Assembly (NCBI GenBank): GCA_028768525.1
Contig: CP054837.1
Span: 496,001-560,000, forward strand
Source: Desulfobacter sp.
GTDB lineage: Bacteria > Desulfobacterota > Desulfobacteria > Desulfobacterales > Desulfobacteraceae
Direction: 5' to 3'
DNA length: 64,000 bases
A program made the translations under genes and the position numbers. The notes below the pieces were generated by a model. It was given only the letters and a program-made list of their open reading frames with translations, had not been told where the DNA came from and searched no databases. Below, piece by piece: positions 16,291 through 26,007 of the stretch. The stretch's first letter is position 1. Every line of letters begins with the position of its first letter.

Positions 16291-17184
16291 ATGGCATCAT
16301 CCCCGGAAAAAATCAAGAATGCCGGGATTGATTATGGCGGCACCGCCTTTTCAAATCCCTGCGGATATGCCATAATGCCCCAGGCAAGTAACGATAAAAA
16401 AAACGGTAGACATTTGATACCTTTTATAAAACAGTTGGCCAAAACGGCCGGGCAGATATGCCTTGAGGGCCGTGCCCAACTCACAACCGCCGACCTGACA
16501 TTCAAATCCCCTAAAGACCTGGTCACCGCAACAGATAAAGCCGTGGAGGGCTTTCTGGTCAAAGAAATCCGTACAGCCTTTCCGGACCACGCCATCATTG
16601 GAGAAGAGACAGGAACCACTGCCGGCACCGGAGAATACCGCTGGATCATTGATCCCATAGACGGCACCACCTCCTTTGTCCATGAACAGCCTTTTTATGC
16701 GGTCAGCATCGGCCTCGAAAAAGAAGGGAAACGGGTGGCCGGCATCGTCTATGCCCCGGTACTGGATCAGATGTTCTGGGCTGAAACCGGCAGAGGCGCT
16801 TTTTTGAACGGCCGTCCCATAGGGGTCTCCACCACCCGGAAACTCACCGACGCCGTCATGGCCACCGGCTTCGCCTGCCTCAGATCCGGCATGGCGGACA
16901 ACAACCTCCCCCACTTTAACAGAATTGTACCGCAGCTCAGGGATATCCGAAGATACGGATCAGCCGCCCTGGATCTTTGTTACACCGCCTGCGGCCGCCT
17001 TGACGGGTACTGGGAAATGAATCTCAATCTCTACGATATTGCAGCCGGAGTGGTCATACTAGAAGAGGCTGGCGGAAAGGTAAGCGATTTTGCAGGGGCA
17101 AACAACTACCCCGAAAAAGGAATTGTTGCAGCCAATCCCCATTTACACGGACAGTTGATCACCTGCCTGAACCCCAAACAGTGA
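16291..17184 (+). CDS. suhB: Inositol monophosphatase family protein
   Basis: A Mg-dependent sugar-phosphate phosphatase. The family motifs are complete: IIGEETG (metal ligand Glu-Glu), IDPIDGTTSFVHEQPFYAVS, and the C-terminal GSAALDLCYTACGRLDGYWE with NLYDIAAG. The substrate (inositol-1-phosphate, or another sugar phosphate or bisphosphate) cannot be told from sequence. The frame is open from ATG 16291; ATG 16375 is a more family-like start, since the conserved part begins with IPFIKQLAKTAG. Neither has a strong RBS. The gene heads a compact plus-strand run with the small membrane protein and rbgA. Confidence 0.9.
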   Translation: MASSPEKIKNAGIDYGGTAFSNPCGYAIMPQASNDKKNGRHLIPFIKQLAKTAGQICLEGRAQLTTADLTFKSPKDLVTATDKAVEGFLVKEIRTAFPDHAIIGEETGTTAGTGEYRWIIDPIDGTTSFVHEQPFYAVSIGLEKEGKRVAGIVYAPVLDQMFWAETGRGAFLNGRPIGVSTTRKLTDAVMATGFACLRSGMADNNLPHFNRIVPQLRDIRRYGSAALDLCYTACGRLDGYWEMNLNLYDIAAGVVILEEAGGKVSDFAGANNYPEKGIVAANPHLHGQLITCLNPKQ

Positions 17185-17191
17185 AAACCCA

Positions 17192-17455
17192 ATGAATATT
17201 CTTTTCACCCTTATATTTACCCTAAGCATTGCAGGCGCTGCTGCCTGGGGGTATTATAACCAGTTATCGGTAATCGGTTATATTATCAGCCTGGCAGTGG
17301 CTGGATTCATCGGATCCAGCCTCATTGCGCTGATATTTGTTTATCTTTATTTTTACCAGACCGAGACTGCACCCGAACAGGGGGAGCCCCCGGCCCCGCC
17401 GGCAGCACCCATTGCCCATATTGATCCAAAGGAGATTAAACAGATAGAAAAATGA
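17192..17455 (+). CDS. Small two-span membrane protein
   Basis: An 87-residue protein starting seven bases after the phosphatase stop. Two hydrophobic segments (about 2-22 and 28-52) form a hairpin with a short loop; the tail is Pro/Ala-rich and ends in charged residues (DPKEIKQIEK), probably cytoplasmic. Its stop overlaps the next start (ATGA). I know no function. Position in the operon argues that it is a real gene. Confidence 0.7.
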   Translation: MNILFTLIFTLSIAGAAAWGYYNQLSVIGYIISLAVAGFIGSSLIALIFVYLYFYQTETAPEQGEPPAPPAAPIAHIDPKEIKQIEK

Positions 17456-18306
17456 ATATCCAATGGTTCCCCGGCCATATGCTGGAAACAAAAAACCAGT
17501 TGAAAAATTCCATTGCCCGAGTGGATGTCATCCTGGAAATCCTTGACGCAAGACTGCCTGTTGCCAGTGCCAACCCATACGTCAACCGGCTGGGACAGGA
17601 AAAAGCCCGGCTCAAAGTACTCAACAAAGCAGATCTGGCCGACCCCGAAGTCACCGGCCAATGGATTGAGTATTTTAATTCTGAAATGAATCTGCCGGCC
17701 ATTGCCATCCAGGGCACCCTGCCGGACCAAGCAGCCCTGGCCCTGGACCGCTGCGTCTCCCTTGTGCAGCGCAACCGGGCAAGAAAAGTGAAAGTCATGG
17801 TGGTGGGCATTCCCAACACCGGCAAATCCACCATGCTCAACACCCTGGCGGGTAAAAAGGTGGCCAAAACAGGAAATGTGCCGGCGGTGACCCGGCACCA
17901 GCAGCGGACCAGCCTGCCCAACAACATTGATATCTACGACACCCCCGGCATCCTCTGGCCGGTGATCGAACCCAAAGAAAGGGCGCTGGCCCTGGCCGCC
18001 TCCGGTGCCATTTCAGATACAGCCGTGGACTACCATGAAATCGCATTTTATGCGGTGGGCCTGCTTATGGCACGATACCCCGGCAACCTTCTTGCCCGGT
18101 ATGATTTTTTTGACCGGCTCCCGTCAGATACCCAGGAACTGATTGATGCCGTCGGCCGGGCCAGGGGATGCCTGAAAAAAGGTGGAATCATCAACTACCA
18201 GAAAGCGTCCGAACTCATTATCCGGGAACTGAGATCCGGAAAAATCGGACGGATCAGCTTTGAAACTCCAAAGGATACGGAATCAGCCAATGAAACCAGC
18301 TCTTAA
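17452..18306 (+). CDS. rbgA: Ribosome biogenesis GTPase YlqF/RbgA
   Basis: A circularly permuted GTPase needed for late assembly of the large ribosomal subunit. The permuted order is visible: G4 (LNKADL, about residue 62) comes before G1 (GIPNTGKSTM, about 119-128), followed by the G2 region and G3 (DTPGI, about 163). The N-terminal motif WFPGHMLETKNQLKN and the early DARLP segment are typical of YlqF. The length of 284 is normal. The start overlaps the upstream stop by four bases and its 3' end overlaps the start of the protease gene. Confidence 0.95.
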   Translation: MNIQWFPGHMLETKNQLKNSIARVDVILEILDARLPVASANPYVNRLGQEKARLKVLNKADLADPEVTGQWIEYFNSEMNLPAIAIQGTLPDQAALALDRCVSLVQRNRARKVKVMVVGIPNTGKSTMLNTLAGKKVAKTGNVPAVTRHQQRTSLPNNIDIYDTPGILWPVIEPKERALALAASGAISDTAVDYHEIAFYAVGLLMARYPGNLLARYDFFDRLPSDTQELIDAVGRARGCLKKGGIINYQKASELIIRELRSGKIGRISFETPKDTESANETSS

Positions 18307-20347
18307 GTACTTTCGCCGCTGCCGGACAGCCCTTCTCGGTCTCATCATACTCCTTTACATTACCGGTGGAACCCTTTTTGCCGCCCAGGCAAGTGTGGCG
18401 CCGACGGCCCAGCAGAGCCGTCAGTGCAGAAGCATTATCCAGGCCCTTGAACGGGCCCATTTTACCGGTAAAAAAATGGACAAGGCCATGTCCGCCATGG
18501 TTTTTGACCGGTATATCAAAAACCTGGATCCGGCCCGGCACCTGCTGACCCATATGGACATGGATGAATTCCAGCCCTTAAAACACCTGATGTACAGGTA
18601 TGTGCAAAAAGGTGATCTGGGCCCTGCATTTGAAATTTTCAACATCTACCAGGCCAGACGCCTCCAGCGGCTGGACTATATTCTGGCATCCATCAAGACC
18701 TGGGAAACCGATCTTGATTTTACCCTTAACGAAGAACTTGTCATTGATACGGACATCCAGCGATTTGTACCGGCCCCTTCCGATCTGAACCTATTGTGGA
18801 AAAAAGAACTGAAAAACCATATCATTTCCCTGAAGCTGGACGGAAAGGACAATCCTGAAATCACTGAAACCCTTGAAAAAATCTACACCAGCCGCAGGAA
18901 CCGGCTGGAACAGGTACAGGGACGGGACGTATTCCAGATCTTCATGAATGCTGTTACGGCCTGCTTTGATCCCCACACCCAGTATTTCCCGCCCCGGGTG
19001 TCCGAGGATTTCGATATCCAGATGAGCCTGTCCCTGGAAGGGATCGGCGCCGTGCTCCAGAACGAGTACGAATATACCAAGGTGGTCCGGCTCATCCCCA
19101 AGGGGCCGGCCGACAAATCCCACCTGCTCATGCCCGGGGACAAAATCATCGGGGTGGGCCAGGGAACCCAGGGTGAGATCAAAGATACCATCGGACAGCG
19201 AATTGACGATGTGGTCAAACTGATCCGGGGGCCCAAGGATACCTTTGTGCGCCTGAAAATCATTCCGGCCAAAAACGCCAATGACACCGCCACCATCAGC
19301 ATCAAACGGGACAAGGTCAAACTTGAGGAACAGTCAGCCAAAAAGAGAGTAGTTGAAGTGGCCTCCCTGGGCAAAACCTATAAAATCGGCATCATTGAGA
19401 TACCCAATTTTTATATTGATTTCCAGGCCTACCACCGGGGGGATAAGGATTATAAAAGCACCAGCCGGGATGTGGAAAAGCTGCTGGGAGAACTTAAAGA
19501 GGAAAAAATCGACGGCCTGATTGTGGATCTTCGGGACAACGGCGGCGGCGCACTCAAAGAGGCCAACGACCTTACCGGCCTGTTTCTTAAATCCGGCCCC
19601 ACCGTACAGATCAAAACCAAGCACCGGATATCCCGGCTTTACGACCAGGACCCGGCCATCGTATATACCGGCCCCCTTGTTGTCCTGATCAACCGCATGT
19701 CTGCCTCGGCCTCTGAAATTTTTGCAGGGGCCATCAAAGACTATAACCGCGGGATCATTGTGGGCAGCCGCAGCTTCGGCAAAGGAACGGTTCAGGAGCT
19801 AAAACCCCTTGGAGAGGGACGGCTCAAGCTCACTTCGGCCAAATTTTACAGGATATCTGGAAAAAGCACCCAGCACAAGGGGGTTGAACCGGACATCCAC
19901 TTTCCCAGAATCTACAATGTTGAGGATATCGGAGAAAGTGCCTTTGAGGGGGCCCTGCTCTGGGACCGCATTACCGCCACCCCGTATCATGCCTATCGCC
20001 CCATTCGTCCCATGTTCAACGCATTGGAACAAGAGTATGCGTCCAGGGAGGGCAAAGACCCTGGAATGGCCTACCTGAAACAGCGCATTGACATGGCCAA
20101 CCGTCTGGGCAGCATCCAGCGCCTCTCACTGAACCTTGAAAACCGCTCCCAGATGGATAAGGATCAGTCCCGGCAGGAACTGACCATGGAGAATCAGTTC
20201 AGGGCGCATAAAGGCGAAGCCCCCGTGGAGAACCTTGAAGATACCCATACCACCGTCAAGGAATTCAACGAAATCCTGATGGGACAGACCGAGTATCTGG
20301 CCGCCGACTACATCAGACTGAGCCGGCAGCTGGGTTACACCTGGTAG
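18290..20347 (+). CDS. prc: Carboxy-terminal processing protease (Prc/Tsp type, S41)
   Basis: A periplasmic serine protease that trims or degrades proteins from their C-termini. The frame is open from TTG 18260, but ATG 18290 gives a clean signal peptide (MKPALKYFRRCRTALLGL, cleavage near FAAQA). About 685 residues: an N-terminal Prc-type helical domain, a PDZ domain (about 235-330, LSLEGIGAVLQNEYEY), then the S41 core with a Ser/Lys dyad, S473 in SASASEIF and K498 in SFGKGTVQ. The spacing of 25 equals that of E. coli Prc. The C-terminal helical extension is also Prc-like. Confidence 0.96.
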   Translation: MKPALKYFRRCRTALLGLIILLYITGGTLFAAQASVAPTAQQSRQCRSIIQALERAHFTGKKMDKAMSAMVFDRYIKNLDPARHLLTHMDMDEFQPLKHLMYRYVQKGDLGPAFEIFNIYQARRLQRLDYILASIKTWETDLDFTLNEELVIDTDIQRFVPAPSDLNLLWKKELKNHIISLKLDGKDNPEITETLEKIYTSRRNRLEQVQGRDVFQIFMNAVTACFDPHTQYFPPRVSEDFDIQMSLSLEGIGAVLQNEYEYTKVVRLIPKGPADKSHLLMPGDKIIGVGQGTQGEIKDTIGQRIDDVVKLIRGPKDTFVRLKIIPAKNANDTATISIKRDKVKLEEQSAKKRVVEVASLGKTYKIGIIEIPNFYIDFQAYHRGDKDYKSTSRDVEKLLGELKEEKIDGLIVDLRDNGGGALKEANDLTGLFLKSGPTVQIKTKHRISRLYDQDPAIVYTGPLVVLINRMSASASEIFAGAIKDYNRGIIVGSRSFGKGTVQELKPLGEGRLKLTSAKFYRISGKSTQHKGVEPDIHFPRIYNVEDIGESAFEGALLWDRITATPYHAYRPIRPMFNALEQEYASREGKDPGMAYLKQRIDMANRLGSIQRLSLNLENRSQMDKDQSRQELTMENQFRAHKGEAPVENLEDTHTTVKEFNEILMGQTEYLAADYIRLSRQLGYTW

Positions 20348-20397
20348 TACAATACCTTAACCTGAAAATGAATTAACCAGAGAAAAAGGAGAATAAC

Positions 20398-20679
20398 ATG
20401 GCCATTGCAAGCGCACGCCATATCCTTGTTGACAGCGAAGAGTTCTGCCAAGAACTGATTGACAAAATCAACGGCGGTGAAGACTTTGCCGAACTTGCCA
20501 AACAGCATTCAAAATGCCCTTCCGGAGCCAGAGGCGGCGATCTTGGGAAATTCGGACCGGGACAGATGGTGCCCGAGTTCGACCGGGTTGTATTTAATGA
20601 AAGCGTCGGGGAAGCCCACGGCCCCGTTAAGACCAACTTTGGCTACCACATCGTGGAAATTACAAGCCGCACCGAATAG
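20398..20679 (+). CDS. Parvulin-type peptidyl-prolyl isomerase
   Basis: A single-domain 93-residue rotamase of the PpiC group with no signal peptide, so probably cytoplasmic. Motifs: ASARHILV at the start, GEDFAELAKQHSKCPSGARGGDLG, the GQMVPEFDRVVF segment and the final NFGYHIVEIT. AAGGAG lies just upstream. Free-standing parvulins of this size are common and functionally diffuse. Confidence 0.95.
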   Translation: MAIASARHILVDSEEFCQELIDKINGGEDFAELAKQHSKCPSGARGGDLGKFGPGQMVPEFDRVVFNESVGEAHGPVKTNFGYHIVEITSRTE

Positions 20680-20687
20680 GCGCTGTT

Positions 20688-20713
20688 CCCGGAGGCGGCT
20701 GACCGCCTCCGGG
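20688..20713. other. Perfect hairpin between the parvulin and AsmA-like genes
   Basis: CCCGGAGGCGG and CCGCCTCCGGG pair over 11 bases with a CTGA loop, starting nine bases after the parvulin stop. There is no T-run on either side. It could end the parvulin mRNA or protect it from exonucleases. Confidence 0.6.
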
Positions 20714-20730
20714 GCTCGCCTCTACCGGCC

Positions 20731-23700
20731 ATGGGTATCCAGCGCAAAACCATATACAAAACAGGGGTATATTCGGCGGTGGCCTGCCTTATTTTCGCCC
20801 TGGCCGCCCCTTTCCTGCTCCAGTTTCTCATTAATCTAAAGCCTGTCAAATCCCGAATTTCCCTTGAAATTCAAAAATACGCCGGCATGGAACTGCGCCA
20901 GGATAAAATTGAATTTATCCTCTTCCCCCTGCCCGGCATCCGCTTCAACGAGATCGAACTGGATATCAGCCCACGGTTCACCCTGGCCGTCGATCGTGCA
21001 GAAGTCTACCTTGATTCTGCCGAACTGCTGGACCGGAAGATCATCCCAAGACAGATCGATATCCAGGGCCCGACCCTTCAAATTACCTCCGGAAAAAACA
21101 TTCCAGCAGTAAACGGCAAAGCGGCACCGGAATCCCAAACAGATCGCACCGCACAGTCTTCCTTTGAAGCGTTTTTCCCCGCCGATATGGCCGACCGGAT
21201 ATATGCACTGGTTCCCCACAGCCGGGAGAATATTAAAATAAATATCACCCGGGGCGGTTCGGATTATTTTTCCGGCCTGGACGCCCGGCTCAGGATTTCG
21301 CCGGACAAAAAGGGAATCGGGCTGACAGCCGGGATTGAAGACATAGATATCCGGAAGGGGCAGATGCCCGAACTGGACAAGGCCACGACCGGTATACTCA
21401 AGCGGTTTTCCGCAGGCAGCCTCCACTTAAATCTGAATCTTTCTTCCTCCGGGACCCTGTCCGGTGAAATCAACCTTCACCGGACTGAAACATCCCTTTC
21501 CGGGCTGAAAGAATCCATCCTCGTGCCCGGAGAAATCCCATTGAAATTTTTCCTCTCCCCGGAGTCGGTGACAGCCGCCATGGGCCCCTGGCAGTTTGAA
21601 TCCCCCGGCGGAGAAATCAATGTCGAATTCAATTACCGTCCCCCATCCGGGGAAACGCGGCTGATGTTCAATGGAAGGGATGTGGATATTGCCCAGGCCC
21701 GCGCCCTCTGCCTACCCCTGCTGGGGGGTAACGAAGTAGTGGATATCCTTTTTGATATCCTCAGGGGCGGAAAGACCCGGGATGTCATGGTGGGATTTGA
21801 AGCCCGGCGCCCGGCAGAATTGTTTGACGGGAAAAACCTTATCATTGAAGGCAGTGCCGCCTCTGCCCGGGTTAAAATACCCGGGGTGCCCCTGATCGTT
21901 AACCAGGTGGCCGGCCGTGCCACCATGAAAGACGGGGTCCTCCACATTGATGCCCAAAAGGGGAAGATCCAGGGCGCAAACATCAGGGGCGGCACCCTGG
22001 ATATTGACCTCGTGAACCATGTTGACGAGCCCTTTTCCGGAAAATTCGACATTGATGCGGACATGGCCTTCCTGCCCCAAACCCTGATCGCCCTGCTGCC
22101 CGGAACAGTCCTGGCCCGGGAACTGGCACTGGTATCCGAGATTCAGGGCAGCGCCCGGGGGGTACTGGAACTCAATATGCCCACTGGCAGCGACACCGTT
22201 GAAATTCGTGTCACTGCAGACAATTTTCACGCAGCGGGCAGATACGCCCCTGTGCCCCTTCCCCTGTCAGTTACCGGAGGTAAGTTTTCCTTTACCCCGG
22301 AAAAAATCACCCTGAATGAGGTGACCGGCAGCATCGGCCGCACCCCCGTTCAGATAAAACAAAGTGAATTTTCCCTCTCTTCCCCTTTTCCATTTAAAAT
22401 CGAACAGGGGCAAGCAGATCTGGCCGCCGGGCCCCTTATGTCCTGGGCCAGACAATATCCCCGGGTAATGGAAATATTTGCCCCTGCCGTTAACTTTGCC
22501 GGCCAGATAAAGGCTGAAAAAGTGTCAATACAAGGCCCCATGTTTATTCCCGCAAAATGGGAGTACAACGTAAAGGCAGATGCCAGTAATCTGAGCATAG
22601 GTTTTAGGGAAAATGATTTTTCAATCCAAAATTTTTCCGGCGCCTTTAATATCTCCAACACTTTTTTTTCGGCATCCCGCATGAATGGATTGATCCAAGA
22701 CCTGACATGGCTTGATACCGGCAGAGACGCCGACCTTCTTTCCGGCATAAAATTGCCGATTCAGATGAGCCGGGGCAGCTACAATGCCCAAAAAAGCGGC
22801 TGCAAATTCGGGAGCCTCATGAAGATGCCGGCTACAGGCCCCCAAGTTTCTTTGACGCTTTCAGGACACACCCCCAAATCCCTTAGACCGGCCAAAATCA
22901 TAATAGAGGACGGTACACGTTCCAATGCACAGCTTCTATCCCAAGCCTCCCGGAATAAGCCCGTCATAAATTTCAAAGGAAAGCTGGATACACGGACCCT
23001 GGAAAAAATGCTGGTTCAGGGCTCAACGCTTCACAAGGCACTGCACGCGGTTACAGACGGCAGGCCCCTGGTTCTGTTCACAGACGACAGCCGTCAAATG
23101 CATATCACCGCAGAATACATGAACCTGGATGCACTTTTGTCAGAAATTAAAAAATTAAAACCGGCCGCCGGCCGCCAGGGCTCCGGATCCCAGGTTTCGG
23201 GCAGGCAGACCGACCGGTCCCTGACCCTGCAACAAAATTTGGCTTTAAACTCAGAGGCCCTGATTTTCCACGATAAAACCTTCAATGATGTCCATGCTCT
23301 CATCCGTCTGGATTCAGGCAGTAAAAACATCCAAATCCACGAGGCCGGGCTCTGCGGCCTGACGGCCTCAGGCAGGGTGGATTTAACTCCCGGTAAAAAA
23401 AATACCATGGCAGCCAGTCAACTGGTTATCCGGTCTTCTGAGGCAGCAGATGCATCAAGGCTTTTCACTTGCCTGCTTGGGGGCAAAAGCATTATTGAAG
23501 GACGCTGCACCTTTAAGGGAGAATTGGCCGGCAGCGATACCGTGGAAGGCATTATCCGGCACCAAAACGGCGACCTCTCTTTTTCAGCGGAAGAGGGCCG
23601 GATTTACAAAGCCACCCTGCTCTCCCGGGTATTATCGGTCCTCAATATTCTCGGGGATACGGATATCCGCCAGCAGGGATTCGGGTACAAATCCATGACA

Positions 23701-24054
23701 GTGACGGCAGAGGTCAAAGAGAGCGTCATCCACATCAAAAAAGCCTATATTGATGCCGACGATATGGCCATTGTCGCCAGCGGCTGGGTGGATCCATTTA
23801 ATGACCGGCTGAGCCTGACCTTTCTGGTGGCCCCCTTTAAAACCATTGATACCATTATTCAGCACATTCCACTGGTCAACACCATCCTCAGCGGGCGGCT
23901 GGTCTCTTTTCCGGCAAAGGCGTCGGGCAAACTATCCGATCCCACGGTCATCCCCCTTCATCCCTCTGCTGTGGGCAAGGGGCTGATCACCCTGTTCAGC
24001 GACCTGATCCAAGCGCCTGTCCGCCTGTTTAAAGGAGAAAAAAGCAATGAATAA
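20731..24054 (+). CDS. Large AsmA-like/YhdP-like envelope protein
   Basis: A 1107-residue protein anchored by one N-terminal span (about 12-34, VACLIFALAAPFLLQFLI) with the rest in the periplasm. It is rich in short beta strands, as in AsmA/TamB/YhdP bridge proteins that move phospholipid between membranes. The start (RISLEIQKYAGMELRQDKIEF...LPGIRFNEIELD) resembles the AsmA N-terminus, and the end (SLTFLVAPFKTIDTIIQHIP ... LSDPTVIPLHPSAVGKG) matches the C-terminal region of AsmA-like proteins. No good RBS precedes ATG 20731; the upstream hairpin is close. The stop overlaps the thioesterase start by eight bases. Family placement is good, exact subgroup uncertain. Confidence 0.8.
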   Translation: MGIQRKTIYKTGVYSAVACLIFALAAPFLLQFLINLKPVKSRISLEIQKYAGMELRQDKIEFILFPLPGIRFNEIELDISPRFTLAVDRAEVYLDSAELLDRKIIPRQIDIQGPTLQITSGKNIPAVNGKAAPESQTDRTAQSSFEAFFPADMADRIYALVPHSRENIKINITRGGSDYFSGLDARLRISPDKKGIGLTAGIEDIDIRKGQMPELDKATTGILKRFSAGSLHLNLNLSSSGTLSGEINLHRTETSLSGLKESILVPGEIPLKFFLSPESVTAAMGPWQFESPGGEINVEFNYRPPSGETRLMFNGRDVDIAQARALCLPLLGGNEVVDILFDILRGGKTRDVMVGFEARRPAELFDGKNLIIEGSAASARVKIPGVPLIVNQVAGRATMKDGVLHIDAQKGKIQGANIRGGTLDIDLVNHVDEPFSGKFDIDADMAFLPQTLIALLPGTVLARELALVSEIQGSARGVLELNMPTGSDTVEIRVTADNFHAAGRYAPVPLPLSVTGGKFSFTPEKITLNEVTGSIGRTPVQIKQSEFSLSSPFPFKIEQGQADLAAGPLMSWARQYPRVMEIFAPAVNFAGQIKAEKVSIQGPMFIPAKWEYNVKADASNLSIGFRENDFSIQNFSGAFNISNTFFSASRMNGLIQDLTWLDTGRDADLLSGIKLPIQMSRGSYNAQKSGCKFGSLMKMPATGPQVSLTLSGHTPKSLRPAKIIIEDGTRSNAQLLSQASRNKPVINFKGKLDTRTLEKMLVQGSTLHKALHAVTDGRPLVLFTDDSRQMHITAEYMNLDALLSEIKKLKPAAGRQGSGSQVSGRQTDRSLTLQQNLALNSEALIFHDKTFNDVHALIRLDSGSKNIQIHEAGLCGLTASGRVDLTPGKKNTMAASQLVIRSSEAADASRLFTCLLGGKSIIEGRCTFKGELAGSDTVEGIIRHQNGDLSFSAEEGRIYKATLLSRVLSVLNILGDTDIRQQGFGYKSMTVTAEVKESVIHIKKAYIDADDMAIVASGWVDPFNDRLSLTFLVAPFKTIDTIIQHIPLVNTILSGRLVSFPAKASGKLSDPTVIPLHPSAVGKGLITLFSDLIQAPVRLFKGEKSNE

Positions 24055-24850
24055 AGCCTCTGTTTTTTCTGCTCCCCTCATCCTTCCCTACTCTGCAATC
24101 AATGCCAACGGCAGGGTCAAAGCGGATTGGCTGCTCAATGTGTTTCAGGATATCTCCTCCCAGCAGTGCAGCCATCTCGGCATTTCCGGCTTTGACATGG
24201 CCAAAAAACAGCTTAAATGGGTGGTTGCCCAGTACAGAATCCAAATCCATGACGCCTTTAAATGGCTGATGCCATTGACCCTTAATACCTGGAGGGCCCC
24301 CTGGAAAAACCTCTACGAAATCAGGCAGTTTACCCTGGTACCGGAAACGCCCCCCGGCGAGGAGCCGCTTCCCCCCCTGGTAACGGCAACCGGAATCTGG
24401 ATATTGATACGGGCAGAATCTGGGAAACCCGTCAGGCTGGCGCCCCATATGCCGGCCGGGCTCCTGGACACTCCTGCCGACCGGGCACCGCGCATCGAAA
24501 AACCCGCCCGGTTCGATGAATACCACCATGAAACAACTTTTCCGGTCCGTTTTCTGGACCTGGACCTGAACCAGCATGTCAATAACCGGGTCTACCTGAG
24601 GTGGGCCGTTGAAACCCTGCCCGAGCCCTATTGTTTTGAATATGCCCCCGCCCGCTGCACGGTGGTGTATAAAAAAGAAGGGCTATTCGGTGACCGGATT
24701 TTATCCAGGATACACATGGACCTTTCAGGCCCGGGTCTTCGTACAGAACACGCCATCATCAGGCAGGAAACCGGAGAAGAGCTGGCCAGGCTGATGCTTG
24801 AATGGACAAAGATCAGCCCCATGGATATATTCAACAATGAAAACGGATAA
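24047..24850 (+). CDS. Acyl-ACP thioesterase-like protein
   Basis: A double hotdog-fold protein of 267 residues related to bacterial/plant acyl-ACP thioesterases, which release fatty acids from acyl carrier protein. Supporting motifs: an N-terminal hotdog with NANGRVKADWLLNVFQDISS, the helix start LGISGFDMAKKQLKWVVAQY, and the second hotdog with FPVRFLDLDLNQHVNNRVYL, where Asp/Asn/His are the usual active-site positions. The RBS AAAGGAG lies inside the end of the upstream gene. Chain-length preference is unknown. Bacterial members could serve lipid turnover or release of free fatty acids. Confidence 0.88.
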   Translation: MNKASVFSAPLILPYSAINANGRVKADWLLNVFQDISSQQCSHLGISGFDMAKKQLKWVVAQYRIQIHDAFKWLMPLTLNTWRAPWKNLYEIRQFTLVPETPPGEEPLPPLVTATGIWILIRAESGKPVRLAPHMPAGLLDTPADRAPRIEKPARFDEYHHETTFPVRFLDLDLNQHVNNRVYLRWAVETLPEPYCFEYAPARCTVVYKKEGLFGDRILSRIHMDLSGPGLRTEHAIIRQETGEELARLMLEWTKISPMDIFNNENG

Positions 24851-25289
24851 AGCATACCATCTCGCCCTCCGCTACCTGGGCAGACGGCCCAGGTCCGTTA
24901 AAGAAATGAAAGATTACCTGGCCAAAAAACAAGTGCCCTCCGGAGAGATAACAGATATTATCCGGCGCCTTATGGATTTGAACTACCTGGATGACCGGGA
25001 GTTCGCACGGCAGTTCATTGACAACCGGATCAGATTCAAACCCAAATCCACATATGCTTTAAAATGGGAGATGCGGCAAAAGGGCATCAGCCCGGAAGTG
25101 GCAGACGATTTGCTCGCCTCCCTGGATAATATGGAACTGGCCTGGTCCGCGGCCCGCCAAAAGGCTGAACACTGGGGTCACATGGCGCCGGAAACCCGGA
25201 AGAAAAAACTGATGAATCACCTGCGATACCGGGGATTCGACCATGGTGTCTGTCTGGCTGTCTGGGAACGATTCCAGTCGCTTATCTAA
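24837..25289 (+). CDS. recX: Regulatory protein RecX
   Basis: Modulates RecA filament activity. About 150 residues from ATG 24837, which overlaps the end of the thioesterase gene; the frame is open from TTG 24798 but the family start fits the ATG (MKTDKAYHLALRYLGRRPRS). Three-helix repeats are visible: RSVKEMKDYLAKKQ, LMDLNYLDDREFARQFIDNR, and GISPEVADDLLASLD. The C-terminal repeat (KKKLMNHLRYRGFDHGVC) is complete. recA is not adjacent in this window. Confidence 0.92.
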   Translation: MKTDKAYHLALRYLGRRPRSVKEMKDYLAKKQVPSGEITDIIRRLMDLNYLDDREFARQFIDNRIRFKPKSTYALKWEMRQKGISPEVADDLLASLDNMELAWSAARQKAEHWGHMAPETRKKKLMNHLRYRGFDHGVCLAVWERFQSLI

Positions 25290-25462
25290 GAAAAAAATAT
25301 CCCGGAGGTAGGCAAATTTATTCATAATTTATCACCTTAATTTCCAGGATTTCCCTCTTATGACAATACCCTAATATTTTTAGCATTTGCACAAAACATG
25401 AAAATATATTATATGAGCCGTATTACGGGACCCCCTGGTATGCTACTGGATTCAATCAAAAA

Positions 25463-25479
25463 TGGCATGATTACTGCAT
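25463..25479 (+). promoter_or_regulatory. Sigma-54 (-24/-12) promoter for the PilZ gene
   Basis: TGGCATGATTACTGCAT matches the RpoN consensus with the required ten bases between GG and GC. Transcription would start near 25490, about 45 bases before the ATG at 25537, which has the RBS AGAGGAAG. A 247-base gap upstream leaves room for an enhancer-binding protein site, though I identify none. Confidence 0.65.
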
Positions 25480-25536
25480 GATTTTTGACAATAGATTATC
25501 GAACTGAAACCTCCTTAACGCCAAAGAGGAAGCCCT

Positions 25537-25953
25537 ATGGTTGGCAGAAAGCGAACAATAGAAAGAAGAAGAAACAAGCGGTATAAAGCAGTGGAAGGCG
25601 CATATGCAGCCATCAGCCCCAATTCCCACAAACTCGGCCAGATCATTGATATCAGTATGGGTGGCCTCTGCTTTAAATATATCGACACTTCTTCTGAAAC
25701 AGATAAGAATGACCTATCGATTGAAGACGCTATATTCTTAAGCAGCATGGGCTATTATGTGGGAGATCTGCCGTTTAAAACCGTTGCCGATTACGAGGTC
25801 ACCAATGCCCCGTCCTTCAGTTCCATGAAAGTCAGAAAACGCCATGTGCAATTTACGGATCTGACTTTCAAGCAGCTTTTTGACCTGGATTACTATCTTA
25901 GAAATAACGTATCTGAGCAGGTTGAACGCCTTCCGGACCAATACAGGTCCTGA
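25537..25953 (+). CDS. PilZ-domain protein
   Basis: A 138-residue single-domain protein that should bind cyclic di-GMP. Both PilZ sequence motifs are present: the arginine motif RRRNKR at residues 10-15 and D38 in DISMGG. PilZ proteins link cyclic di-GMP to pili, flagella or polysaccharide export; the partner is not evident. It is a monocistronic gene between recX and a bidirectional terminator, with a sigma-54 promoter, which suggests a link to motility or pilus regulons. Confidence 0.88.
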   Translation: MVGRKRTIERRRNKRYKAVEGAYAAISPNSHKLGQIIDISMGGLCFKYIDTSSETDKNDLSIEDAIFLSSMGYYVGDLPFKTVADYEVTNAPSFSSMKVRKRHVQFTDLTFKQLFDLDYYLRNNVSEQVERLPDQYRS

Positions 25954-26007
25954 TTGACCGCTCAGGGCTCCGCGCCACTGAACGCGGCCTCTTCCCCCAA
26001 ATAAAAA

